A stretch of 64,000 nt of DNA. It comes from Theobroma cacao. Lineage: Eukaryota > Streptophyta > Magnoliopsida > Malvales > Malvaceae. The translations under genes were made by a program, and so were the position numbers. Location: contig NC_030858.1 of assembly GCF_000208745.1 (NCBI RefSeq), positions 4,149,249 through 4,213,248 on the forward strand, given 5' to 3'. Below the pieces are notes generated by a model that worked only from the letters and a program-made list of their open reading frames with translations, searched no databases and was not told the origin of the DNA. Positions 26,021-39,571 of the stretch are shown here, in pieces. Numbering within the stretch: the first letter of the stretch is position 1; every line of letters begins with the position of its first letter.

Positions 26021-26199
26021 TTTAGAGAGAAAAGTTGGGTTTTTTTCTTTTTTATTAGTAATTCTTTTGCATGGTGCCAAATGAAGAATCTTCACAGCTT
26101 TGTTGAGGTAGTAGAAAATGGTCAGATTCTGTAACTCCCCTCGTATTAGTGATGAACTGTCTTTAGTTCTCGACTTACTGCTCACATTTGTTAGTCAAA

Positions 26200-29100
26200 A
26201 TAATCGGTCTAAAATTTCTTCTATTGCATTGTAACTCCGTGTAACCCTGGATCTAATTGAAATGAAGCATGTGGGTGTTCATTTCTAATTTTTGCTGCTG
26301 TCTTGGTAATGGGTAATAAAAGTTACTACTTTTACAATTAAACCTTCTCAGCTTCTCTTTCCCTTTTTCCTTTTCAATGTTATAAATGTCAATTTTTAGT
26401 TGTTTTACAAGGAAGGAGGAGCTGATCTTTTTGTGTCATGCAATTAGGACTTCTTAAATTTCACTGATAGAAAAAAGAGGTCTCAGAGCTTTTAGTTTAT
26501 CCTAACTTTTTCTGTTTCTCAAAAAGGCTGATATCTATTATGCCTCTTTACAAATATTTTCTCTCTCAGATTCTTTACATGAAGGTTCATTGTCTACTTT
26601 TGGATGGAAACTCTCCATTATACCCTTTATTCCCTTTTCAACCTCAATCCAAAGCATATTTCTTCTAGACCTTAGCTGAGAAGCAAACACTGAAAGAGGT
26701 CTGAAGATACTGTTTTCGGTCTTCTCCCATGATACCAACGCTTCTCTTTGCTGCGGAATCGCTGTTCACATTGCTTTTGTTTATATGCTTTGTTAAGAAA
26801 CTGAAAGCAGGTGCATACATCTCTGAGAAGATGCTCTGAAAAAATTTGAAGGAAAGCAGCTTTAGATAACCATTGTGGTTCCCAATCACATACCACCACA
26901 GGATCAGAATCTCAGATAAGAGATGATGAGCTTTTGACTATTTTAAAAAAAAAAATGTTGCAGCCAATGGCAATCTCTTGGATGGTATTGGGTAAAGGAA
27001 AATAAAGTATTGTATAGGGGAGGGGTTGTTTAAGACAAAGCACTAGAGTTGCTAGGGACAGACAGATATGTGTAAACAGTGACCCGCAACAACACGACAA
27101 GGGGCCCGAGGTTCTTCTTTTGTGATGAAACTGAACTTCTCCATGCTTATCCCTTCTCCTACTTAGGTTCTTTCTCTTTTACTTTTTCCCCCTAGTTTTG
27201 CCCTTTTATTTTATATTCTCTTTATGTAATAAATGTCTTTTACGACTTCCTTCAAGTTGATGATTCCTCCCCCCAGCTGCTCTCTTTCTCTGATTGAGCA
27301 GGTGTCTTTGTTGATGGACCCACTTTACATGGCAACCTGATATCCTGATCCTTGGAGACGAAAGGCCCACATGAGTGATTGCTGGAAAATGGCTTGTTTC
27401 TGGTTAGATTTTTTAAATTGGTGGTGAGGGAATTACCTCATCTACCATTTGGTCCATGCTCCCAACACACACGTTCAACTCACTTTATATCTATTATCCA
27501 TTCTCCCATTGCCTTTATCTGTCATTTAAGCTCATGTTTTTGTTCTTTCTACTTCTTTTCCATCTCATCCTGACTGATTCTTCATTCTCCCCCCACACCC
27601 CACTGCATCTATGTGCTCATAACAAAACATTATTGCTTCATTATTATTATTAAATCAAAACTTTATAGTATTTGCTTTCCTATCGACTGTTGCAAGAAAA
27701 ATGTCGGCTAACAACCATGGTAGAGCTAATAGCCACCAAAGTGCTACCTGGCGTATTGTATTTGTAAGCAAGTGAAAATTCTGGATTCTGATTTATTTAT
27801 TCATGAAGCTCAACAGCAAATGCATGATCACACCCAACAACATATATATAAAAAAGAGAATCTATCCTAAGGAGCAATAAGGTTTTGATTATGACAATTA
27901 ATTCATGGCATAAATATATTTCGGTAAAACGTCTCTCTCATAGGTGACATACAAGTACAATTTCAAGTAAAGATTGTTATTATTCATATTCAGACACATT
28001 TGTGGAGGCCTTCTCTTTTGAAAATGAAAAGCATATATCTTTTATCTAAACACTGAACGTGATTTTAAATGCCACCACCACATTTTTTTTTCTCATTGAT
28101 AATTAAGTTTGGAAAATAAATTTTTAAAATAACTAATTCTTTTTGGAAGTACAAGGTGACCACCATAATTGGACCACCAATCCTTACTTCTTCTTTCCAT
28201 GTTATATTCTCTATTTTAATCTCCTTCAATGTATAAAGTAGTTATTTATCTACATTAAGAAATAAACAAAAGTATTAATGTTTTTTGCTTAAGTATAAGG
28301 ATTGTCCTTTAAATATTTCACAATAATGTATAAAATAATAATTTTGAAATAAGATTGAAAAGAGATAAATCTTGATGACACCGATCGATATCAAATCCAA
28401 CGTAGGCCGGCCAGTCAAAGCAGTCTAAGAAATCCCTTTGAATTCCACAAGATCAAACAAAATGGTAATTACCAAATGATGCCAATATGTATAATTTAAA
28501 TAATAATAATAATAATAATAATTTGCATAGTTTAAGGTAATCATGTAAGTTGTTGAAGATGGAAATAATTCTGGTGGCTGGTTAAAGGGTCTAAAAACCT
28601 AGCCAAGGCAAATTAAACATGCTATAACATTACATGTGGAGTGGGAATCTACTTTTTTTTTTTTGGCTTTGCTTTCTTTCCTTTTTGTTCCTTGCATTTC
28701 CAGCAAATAGGTTGGAAAGGAACCCCAGTCTAGCTTCCCCCACTTTTGTCCTATAATAATCAAGGATCTCTTATGGGGTTATCAACATCATTAGTTGGAA
28801 CAGATTGTGGTCATCCAATTATAATAACCCATGTTTTCCTCTTGAAAACGACTAATTATGCTCTAATTATAATAACATTAAATAAATGAAAATTTTCCAG
28901 GAAATGGGCATGGAGATCTCCCAAAGAGATGCAGGAAAAGGGTTATCTTCAGCATTTTCTTAGGGTGACCCACAAAAAAGGAAGCTGCTTTACAACAGAT
29001 GTATTAAGTAATTAGAGTTGCAACTCTGATTGGGCAATCTTAAAAGAAAATATATGGTTGTTTAACTGATCAAACTGTGAGTCGGTAAAGAAAAAAGGCT

Positions 29101-30700
29101 TTCCCTTTTCTCCATAATTGTGTGTTTGAAAAAGGATAGGATTACAGTTGTCTCATTGCTTAGAAAAAAGTATGTCCATATACCATTCCCCCATTCTAGT
29201 TTCTTTCTCTTTACTTTGATTTGCAATAGACAACTTTATCACAAGATGCTAAAGAATTCCCAACTTTTCTTTTGAATATCTTTGATGTTGAGGAAGGGAG
29301 ATAAGATTGGAGCTTACGACACAGCTAAACTTATTTTCTTTTGTACTGATTCTATTCTTTTTATATCGAAACACCCCTTTGTTTTTTTATCTTTTACTCA
29401 TTCCTCCAAATGCAAGTAAATTATTAGACTGCTTTTGGGGTTCCGGTTCCATGCCTATACACTGCTATTTGCGCAATGAAAAAGTTGGACGTTCCGTGAT
29501 TTGTTAGGCACCTTTAATTTAAGCTCTTCCCCCTTCATTCTTCAATCCAATAAAAGGATACTCTTAATTATGAATTGAAAGGCTAAAGCATTTGTGTTTG
29601 TCAATGAATTCTAGCCTCTAGGTTAAATCATGTTGTAGAGTGTTAGTGTACATGAAGTTTAAATAGAACTCAAAGAATTGGTAAAATTGATTTGAAGACG
29701 AGATTTTTAATAGATGTTATTTTAAGACTTAGTTTACTCTCGTGCAAAAGGAAATTATACAACTAAGTTTACCCTCGTGCAGAAGAAAATTATACGACTA
29801 GCTTTAGGGATACAACAAAATCAATGTTTAACTTCGTCTTGTGCTTTACGAAAGTAGACCGTTAGATAGAGTTTGCAAAGTTGTATTCAATACTCGGAGT
29901 CTACGTTTAATAGCAATAAGATTATAAGGAATTTGGATTCCTTTGATCGATGATGGAGCTCCGGTGTTTATGTTAATTTTTAGAACATAACACTTCTCTA
30001 ATCTTAATTTTTTTTACTTTTATTTTATTTGTTTTTGATGTGTCAAAATAGTTGGCAACAAGTGCTTGTAACTGTTTCTTCTTCAAGGACACAATACTTT
30101 CATTAATGTACCATTTTGTCTAAAAGATATATTTACATTTTATAAGACAATTTTTGGATAAATGTATTGTTTCAATAATCATTTTATGAAATGACAACTA
30201 TTCATTCTTTAAACATAATTTTTGAGTTATAATTTAAAACAATAATTTTTCATGTTTAAACTTTTGAGCTATGGTGTTTTTTCAATTTATCTAATAAATT
30301 TTAGATGTCATTTTACGAAGAGATATAACCATTTACATGAAAATCTGTTTACAATCCAATAGTCATACTATGTCACTTTATGTGATATAACTTTTGAGTT
30401 AAAATACATAACTTTTGATTTTGAAAATATACCAACATAGGATAATTTATGTAATAAAATTAACTTCTTTTTAGTGTCTAATAGAGAATCTATGTTTAAC
30501 GAGTACGTTAAAGAGCACCCTTTAGTGTTACTATGTAAAGTATTATTTTTACATGATGTTTTGAAAATCATCACCTTAAATATGAAATATTTTATTCAAT
30601 ATAAGAAAATATTACTATAAGCAAAATCTTGTGTTATAACTAATATTAGCGAATGCTTAATTTTCTACATTGGTGTTATGAAGCTAAAATACCAAGGAAT
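26200..30700. other. Intergenic region between ELF4-like and RPS3 genes
   Basis: No recognisable gene. The stretch 26530-27120 is less AT-biased and lacks obvious repeats, so it could contain an unannotated non-coding transcript. A short frame at 27702 (MSANNHG...) is too weak to call. An (AAT)n run lies at 28498-28522. From about 29600 onward the DNA looks repeat-derived: a 36-bp unit (ending AAATTATAC, then AACT or GACT) is repeated near 29728-29800, and a dispersed repeat occupies about 30070-30580. Confidence 0.5.
30060..30580 (+). repeat. Dispersed AT-rich repeat related to the element at 46-48 kb
   Basis: It shares ordered words with the 46.15-47.83 kb element: AAGGACACAA near its start, then ATAACTTTTGAG-type motifs, CAATCCAATAGTCATA near 30354 (compare CAATTCAATAGTCGCA near 47730), and ATTTTGAAAATATACCAACA (compare ATTTTGAAAATACACCAACA). 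It lacks the 22-bp inverted array. It is probably an internally deleted relative of the same non-autonomous element. Confidence 0.45.
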
Positions 30701-30778
30701 CTGACAAATTGAATAAAATCAACAATTAACGAAACTTTATTTCATAATGTAGTTGTAGTACTAACTGGGTCGGAGTAA

Positions 30779-30947
30779 TGGGCCGCCAGGTTTGTAACGA
30801 TGAATGGTTTTCACTTTCTAGTTCATCGGGTCTGAACTACAACCTTCTACGGGCCCTTTCCTTTTGTCGATATGATCCAATTAATCCGACCCGGTCCATG
30901 TTTGGAAATTATCCATATAAACCGCGGTTCCGAATCCCAAACCCTAG
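30779..30947 (+). promoter_or_regulatory. RPS3 promoter elements: site II motif and telo-box
   Basis: TGGGCC (site II element) lies at 30779-30784, a TATA-like CATATAAAC near 30914, and the telo-box AAACCCTAG at 30939-30947, about 90 bases before the RPS3 start codon. This pairing is typical of plant ribosomal-protein promoters and links them to growth and cell-division control. The motifs are seen; activity is inferred from the gene class. Confidence 0.6.
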
Positions 30948-30981
30948 CAAGGGTTTGCAGAGCTTCACGCAGCCGTCTTAA

Positions 30982-32879
<1,898 letters not shown>

Positions 32880-33829
32880 AGCTCAATGAGTACCGTTTTG
32901 ATGATAGTCATCTATTTAATTTTGGGAGTATGCAAGTGCCTTAGTTTTTGTAGCCAAAATTTGGCTTCAAGGACCTCTGCTGGATGTTTTTGTATTTTTC
33001 TTTGATGTTTCTCAAATTTTTTTACACTAAATTAGTTTTCATTAAGGATTTATTATTTTTTTAAGTTTATAATGTCGTTGTGGTCTCTGCCAGTGTTTGG
33101 TGTTTCATTCCCTGTTCAGGCAGGCCTTTGAAATCTTCACACGTGATGATGAGCTTTGCGATTTTGCTTCGAACTGCACACCCTTTTGTTTAGAACACTC
33201 TTTTTGGCCAAGAAAGAGAGGAGAATAAGAGAATGGAGAGATAAGAATAAATAATTTTTTTGAATGCCTTGAATGCTGAAGATGATTATCCATTTGCCCC
33301 CCATGGAAGCTTTCCAGAGTCTTTCCAAAATGGGTAATGCTCCTGCCTGCTGTTTACTGGTTGGTTAACGGTGATCAAAAACTTCCAAGCAAAACTTATT
33401 ATACTCTCAAATCGAATTTGTAAAGCCTCCACTCGCGGTCACACAAGAAAGATGAAAAAATTAAAAAAAAAATCCCGCAACGCTGCGTTTAGAGTGAAAA
33501 CCATCGATCGAAGTTCAAATGACCCGCCAGCTATGCGGGCTTGTAACTGTAAATATGTCCTAAACAGAAATTTGGTCCCCATTTTCAGGTTTCAAAAATC
33601 AAAACAAAATTCTCCTCCATCTCAAGTGGTTAAGTCGGTTATACCCTTTCCCCCAAGTCCCCGCCATCAGACCATTACCTTACCCATCTATCGTTTCTCA
33701 CTTTGCCTCTCTCCCGCCGGACAATTACTGTTAATCTGTCTAAAACTTCATCTCAAAAGATTTTAAATTCCTTCACATTTTATAGGCCTTTAGGGTTTTT
33801 GGTCGCGAGATTTAGCTTTAGTGACGAAG
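32880..33829. other. RPS3 3' region and RPA1A promoter
   Basis: The first 200 bases are the RPS3 3' untranslated region. The remainder leads to the RPA1A start at 33830. Several CCCGCC-type words (for example 33711-33720, CTCCCGCCGG, and the CCCGCC near 33526) resemble, but do not exactly match, the plant E2F consensus expected for an S-phase gene. Open frames here are not supported as genes. Confidence 0.45.
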
Positions 33830-36800
33830 ATGCCAGTCAATCTCACGCGCAACGCGATTGCGTCGATCAACACTGGCGATGTGAACTCGAAGCCGTTGGT
33901 TCAGGTGGTGGATATCAAGCTGATTGGCAATTCTCAGGAGAGATACCGGTTTCTACTATCCGATTCCGAGTCCTCTCAGCACGCGATGCTCGCCACTCAG
34001 CTCAATGAACAAGTCAGGACCGGACGAGTCAAGAAAGGATCTATCATCCAGTTGATCGACTATGTTTGCAGCACTGTTCAGAATCGTAGGTGCGATTGAC
34101 TGCTTTTCTACTTAAAACTAATGAATTAATTTGAATGTTGATATACGAATTTTTTTCGGACAGTAAGTATTGATATACGATTATGTAGTTTCAAAATTCA
34201 GTTTGGGAAGACTTGAGATTCAAATTTGATCCTTTTATTTTTTAAAATACAAGAGCAAAGTTCGCCCTTTTTTTTTTTGGGTTGAAGATTTGAGAAATTC
34301 AAATTCATTTTTATTAAGCGTTCAAGTTGATTGGTGCCTTGAATACAAAGTTGAAGGAACTTTTAAGTAGATGAATTATCGTTAATCCTATCCACTCCTA
34401 ATGAACTTAAATAAAAGGTAAGGCTAGGACCATTGTCGAGTAGATTATTCATATTCAAGTTATCAATTAAAGTAAGGAGGAAAGGAAATCATATTATTCA
34501 TTCTCCACAGTGTATAATTTGAAATCAAATATGTTACATAGCCTTCAGAAACATGTTTTGAAAATAATTACGTTTCATGCCTTATAAGTCACTACATGTT
34601 CGTGGAAGTTCTATTGCTTTCAGCTCGTTTGATTGAGAGTTGGTGACATGTTCATTTAAGAAGTCTTGGATAAATTTTTTTGTTGTTCTCTCTGTGCAGG
34701 ATTATTGTCGTGCTGAATATGGAGACTATAATTCCAGAGTATGAAATAATTGGGAATCCAAAACTTCTTACGGATTCTGATTCAACAACTAACAAGTCAT
34801 TGCCTAATCTCACGCGCAACGCGATTGCGTCGATCAACGCTGGCGATGTGAACTCCAAGCCGTTGGTTCAGGTGGTGGATATCAAGCTGATTGGCAATTC
34901 TCAGGAGAGATACCGGTTTCTACTATCCGATTCCGAGTCCTCTCAGCACGCGATGCTCGCCACTCAGCTCAATGAACAAGTCAGGACCGGACGAGTCAAG
35001 AAAGGATCTATCATCCAGTTGATCGACTACGTTTGCAGCACTGTTCAGAATCGTAGGTGCGATTGACTGCTTTTCTACTTAAAACTAATGAATTAATTTG
35101 AATGTTGATATACGAATTTTTTTGAAAAGTAAGTATTGATATACGATTTTGTAGTTTCAAAATTCAGTTTGGGAAGACTTGAGATTCAGATTTGATCCTT
35201 TTATTTTTTAAAATACAAGAGCAAAGTTCTTTTTTTTTTTTTTTTAGGTTGAAGATTTGAGAAATTCAAATTCATTTTTATTAAGCGTTCAAGTTGATTG
35301 GTGCCTTGAATACAAAGTTGAAGGAACTTTTAAGTAGATGAATTATCGTTAATCCTATCCACTGCTAATGAACTTAAATAAAAGGTAAGGCTAGGACCAT
35401 TGTCGAGTAGATTATTCATATTCAAGATATCAATTAAAGTAAGGAGGAAAGGAAATCATATTATTCATTCTCCACAGTGTATAATTTGAAATCAAATATG
35501 TTACATAGCCTTCAGAAACATGTTTTGAAAATAATTACATTTCATGCCTTATAAGTCACTACATGTTCGTGGAAGTTCTATTGCTTTCAGCTCGTTTGAT
35601 TGAGAGTTGGTGACATGTTCATTTAAGAAGTCTTGGATAAATTTTTTTGTTGTTCTCTCTGTGCAGGATTATTGTCGTGCTAAATATGGAGACTATAATT
35701 CCAGAGTATGAAATAATTGGGAATTCAAAACTTCTTACGGATTCTGATTCAACAACTAACAAGTCATTGCCTAATAGCAATTCGCAGCCTTCAGTGAGGT
35801 CTAGCAATTATAAATATAGAGCCAATGTTCCCACTAACAATGTCCAGAGCTTTCGTCCCACTATTCAACCCCCCTACCAGCCACCTCCAAATTACAAAAT
35901 TCAGGGCCCAATAATGAAGAATGAGGCACCAGCACGGATTATTCCTATTGCTGCTTTGAATCCTTACCAGGGTCGTTGGGCAATCAAGGCTCGTGTGACT
36001 GCAAAAGGGGATCTGCGTCGCTACAACAATGCTAGGGGAGATGGGAAGGTCTTCTCCTTTGACCTCCTTGACTCTGATGGAGGAGAAATACGGGTGACCT
36101 GCTTCAATGCTGTTGTTGACCGCTTCTACGATGTTATTGAAGTTGGTAGAGTCTACTTAATTTCAAAGGGTAGCTTGAAACCTGCACAAAAGAATTTTAA
36201 CCATCTGAAGAATGAGTGGGAGATATTCTTGGAATCAAATTCAACTGTGGAGCTTTGCCCTAATGAAGATGGCTCTATTCCAAGACAACAGTTCTCCTTC
36301 AGACCTATCAGTGAAATTGATAGTGCTGAAAACAATTCTATACTTGATGTTATTGGTATCGTGATAACTGTTAACCCTTCAGTTCCTATTTTGAGGAAGA
36401 ACGGTATGGAAACTCAGAGAAGAATTCTGAATTTGAAGGATGCATCTGGAAAGAGTGTTGAGCTAACCCTTTGGGGTGATTTCTGCAACAAGGAAGGTCA
36501 AAAGCTGCAAGAGATGGTTGATTCTGGGTTTTTCCCAGTTTTGGCTGTTAAAGCTGGCAAGGTCAGTGACTTCAATGGAAAATCCATTGGCACTATTTCT
36601 TCCACGCAGCTCTTTATAAATCCAGATTGTCCAGAGGCTCAGGGCCTTAGAGACTGGTTTGAAAAAGGGGGGAGGAATACTGCTTCTATCTCTATTTCTA
36701 AAGAAAATTTGCCTGGAGGATCCAAGAATGAGATACGTAAAACCTTGTCTCAGATCAGGGATGAAGGGCTTGGAAGATCTGATAAGCCAGATTGGGTCAC

Positions 36801-37293
36801 AGCAAGGGCGACTGTAGTTTTCATTAAAACAGATAATTTCTGTTACACAGCTTGCCCATTGATGATTGGAGATAGACAATGCAATAAGAAAGTGGCACGG
36901 TCGGGTAACAAGAGATGGCTGTGTGACCGTTGTAATCAAGAATTTGAGGAATGTGAGTACAGATACCTTCTCCAGGTTCAGATTCAAGACCATACAGGAC
37001 TGACATGGGTAACAGCTTTCCAGGAATCTGGGGAAGAAATCTTGGGATGCTCAGCGAAGGAATTGTACTCATTGAAATATGAATTGCAGGATGATACCAG
37101 ATTTGGTGAAATTATTTGCAGCAGACTCTTTAACCAATATGTATTCAAGCTTAAAATCAAAGAGGAACTCTATGGCGATGAACAGAGGGTGAAAATCACT
37201 GTAGTTAAGGCTGAAAAGGTGAACTACTCTGCAGAAAGTAGATACCTTCTAGACTTGATTTCGAAGAATTTGCAAATTAGAAAAAAATTTTGA
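33830..37293 (+). CDS. RPA1A: Replication protein A 70 kDa DNA-binding subunit (RPA1A type) with in-frame duplication of its first domain
   Basis: The model read from the sequence has exons 33830-34089, 34700-35056 and 35667-37293, giving 747 residues. The large exon alone encodes DNA-binding domains A (PIAALNPYQGRWAIKARV...) and B (FRPISEIDS... to LFINPDCPEA) and zinc-ribbon domain C (CPLMIGDRQCNKK ... CDRC, a C-x8-C-x12-C-x2-C site). Exon 1 encodes the N-terminal OB fold (RPA70N), which recruits partner proteins. A 967-bp block (33841-34807) is repeated at 34808-35774, so the middle exon fuses the exon 2 start to a second copy of exon 1 in frame. Skipping this 357-base exon would give 628 residues, close to the roughly 640 of Arabidopsis RPA1A. 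RPA binds single-stranded DNA in replication and repair. The gene converges on PSBX. Confidence 0.9.
33841..35774 (+). repeat. 967-bp tandem duplication inside RPA1A
   Basis: Copy 1 is 33841-34807 and copy 2 is 34808-35774. They contain most of exon 1, intron 1 and the start of exon 2. By eye they differ at about a dozen single bases plus two small changes around homopolymers in the intron (near 34158/35121 and 34263/35228), roughly 1.5 percent. The outer ends share only AAT at the breakpoint, as in a microhomology-mediated event. Such divergence fits either an old real duplication or two haplotypes placed in tandem by an assembler. No N marks the junction. Confidence 0.95.
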
Positions 37294-38076
37294 ACCAAAG
37301 TAATGATTTTAGGAGCTGGAACTTTGGTCCTATGTAGTTGATTAACATTTCTTTGGCATTATTTGTTACACAATTGTTGTTAGTGATTCAAGTTTTGAAT
37401 ATGAATTGATCAAATATTGTAGGGATCTTTGAAGAAATGTATAGTGGCTATAATTCTGCATGTTCTTAATCTGAGGTGTTGCATTTTACTTTTTTTAAAA
37501 TAAAGCTTAAATGACTTGAGCTAATGATATTGCTTATGGAGCATAATCATTTCAGCAGTCGTAGTTTGATGTATTGAGCATTAAATCTAAACTGCCATTG
37601 GCGGGTTTTGCCATAGAATGTTTTGTTAGATTCCTGATGAAGTAATCTAAGAGATTGGAACCTAATGTAGAAGATCCCTACACATTGCTGCATAAACTTC
37701 TGTTCGTTTCCATAATTTAGCTGCACGCAATCTTTTATTTGTGGTTTATGATCGCCTATTAGTTTGAAAATGGCATGGCCAGTGAATATTGTTTGGGTCT
37801 GCTTTGCCTTCGTGGAGGTTGATCAATCATGATGGCTCTGCAAGGCTGTGCCAGAGCAACCCATCCATTGATTTGTCCTATTTCTGAAAGAGGATGTGTT
37901 TGCACCAATTTTGTGTATAAGAAAATAGAAATTTCAGAATTCACAGGGTCTCAGCCACAAATTACACGCACTCAGAAGACACAGTTCATTAATGGAAACA
38001 TCGAACACATACATAAACAGGGATTTTTTTTTTCTCCAAAAAAGAAAAAATTCACTGCATCCCAGAATTATATGGC
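37294..38076. other. Spacer between convergent RPA1A and PSBX genes
   Basis: This holds the 3' untranslated regions of the two facing genes. AATAAA-like words near 37499 could serve RPA1A. No other gene is seen. Confidence 0.55.
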
Positions 38077-38442
38077 TCAGCTACGCTTGACAGGGTCGAA
38101 GTTGGCCACACCAATCACGGCTCCAACAAGGACAACAAGCACTACACCACCAGCTACAATGCTAAGCAAGAAGTTCTTGAGGGATGGGGTAACTCCATCG
38201 GCGGCTTGAGCCACCTCGGGGATCACCATGGATGTTGTCAGTGCAGCAGCCGTCAACCCAGCGACAGCCTTCTCCTTGAGTGAAGAAGCCTTGACTTCCA
38301 GCCTCCCATTTGGTCTTGCAGTAGCCACTGCCCTCGATGGCTTGACTGGCGGTGGCTTGAAGAAAGCCTCGGAGCTTGGCACCCTCTTTTGGCTAGCACG
38401 AGTTAATGGCAGAGCCATTGAAACAGCTGAAGTGGAAGCCAT
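38077..38442 (-). CDS. PSBX: Photosystem II subunit X precursor (PsbX), chloroplastic
   Basis: One exon encodes 121 residues. The first 50 or so residues are Ser/Ala/Arg-rich and look like a stromal transit peptide. A hydrophobic lumen-targeting stretch ([16 protein letters not shown]) ends in AQA, a thylakoidal processing site. The mature chain of about 41 residues follows, from [18 protein letters not shown] to the NFDPVKRS end, with a single membrane helix. PsbX is a small subunit of the photosystem II core near cytochrome b559 and the quinone site. Sequence and length match nuclear PSBX of other plants (the UV-B-repressible protein). Single exon and bipartite signal are normal. It faces RPA1A, the same neighbour as in Arabidopsis by my recollection. 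Confidence 0.96.
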   Translation of the reverse strand: MASTSAVSMALPLTRASQKRVPSSEAFFKPPPVKPSRAVATARPNGRLEVKASSLKEKAVAGLTAAALTTSMVIPEVAQAADGVTPSLKNFLLSIVAGGVVLVVLVGAVIGVANFDPVKRS

Positions 38443-38663
38443 TGGTTTTCTCCTGTGTCTCGCCCTGAGTCTAAAACCAACACCTTCTCTTCTTGTGAAA
38501 ATTTTCTTCTATGGAAATAGAGAAGACAGGGTGTTGCAACGTGTGTTTTTGAGAGCGGGGGTGTTGGGGAGGGGTGTAATGAGAGGTGGAAATTAGAGAT
38601 ATCAAGCGGCCTTGTCATCGCTATCTCTGTCCTATGTGGCAGCTTCTCAAGCTGGAATTGATG

Positions 38664-38688
38664 GATAAGGTTATCTTATTGGTCCAAT
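38664..38688 (-). promoter_or_regulatory. I-box/CCAAT cluster upstream of PSBX
   Basis: About 220-245 bases upstream of the PSBX start, GATAAGG and its inverted neighbour (GATAA on the minus strand) lie beside a CCAAT word. GATAA I-boxes are common in promoters of light-regulated photosynthesis genes. Motifs are seen; function is inferred. Confidence 0.4.
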
Positions 38689-38699
38689 ACCCAGCAAGT

Positions 38700-39226
38700 T
38701 TGAAATTTGGGAGAGCATTTGTATGGTTGGCCACCCACTGACCCAGAAAGAAAAGGGACTGATTTCTTTTCTTCTAGTCTGTGGTTCGTATCTATTTGGG
38801 CTTATTTTGGGCCCATTAGATGGGCCGTTGGCCAGTTTACTTTGACCAAACTATCATCTTGAAGAGTGTAATTATAATTTTAAAAATATAAGTAGATTTA
38901 CTCTTAAACAACATTATTAATTTTATTTGTATGTCAGAGTCAATATTGAAGCCAAAAACTAGATGAATTGAAGTACAAATATTTTCTGACTTACTTGCCA
39001 GCTGATAAAAATTTACATAACCTTTTTCTTAATTATATATTAACAACATTGTGAAAATTGATTTATAAATTCATTTAGATTGATGTTTATAGGAATGTAA
39101 TAGGCAGATAATAGTTTGTTGAATTTAAAATAGTAATTAATTTATCTGAATGCTTAAGTTAATCAAGGTAAAACATTTTTAACTTTCTCTAAATATCCAT
39201 TTTTTTTTTAAAAAAAAGAACATACA

Positions 39227-39257
<31 letters not shown>

Positions 39258-39571
39258 TAAAACTTTACCAATATCTCAATTTTTAATACAATCCATATTT
39301 AATATCTCAATTTCTTTTTTTTTAATATCTTAAATTTAGAAACTTGTGAATACTCTGAAGAAAAGAAAGTTGAACTCCATCCATGTAGTACCGAGAAATA
39401 ACAGAGCTTGTTAAAATCGATAATTGATTGAAATAATACAAAAAGAATTTCTCAACTTGAAATTAACCAACAACAAAAGGAAAACAATGCAAGCTATTTT
39501 TTCACCAACAAAAAAATAAAAAAATAATATGAAACAAATAAAATCTTCCAGTATTTAATGACACCATGCCA
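38700..39571. other. AT-rich spacer between PSBX promoter and MSL gene
   Basis: No gene was seen. It contains a TA microsatellite at about 39233-39256 and poly-T runs. The last part is the 3' untranslated region of the MSL gene. Confidence 0.5.

Noticed and set aside
33371..33766. 131-codon frame upstream of RPA1A
   Set aside because: Low-complexity basic composition, no family match, and it overlaps the promoter region.
34680..35066. Separate 128-residue gene within the RPA1A duplication
   Set aside because: It begins inside intron sequence, has splice sites at both ends and is better explained as an internal exon of RPA1A.
36463..36993. 176-codon open frame antisense to RPA1A
   Set aside because: It mirrors the conserved RPA1A coding frame on the other strand, has no recognisable domain and is a shadow of codon bias.
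38228..38596. 122-codon frame antisense to PSBX
   Set aside because: It lies opposite the PSBX transit-peptide region and has no similarity to a known protein.
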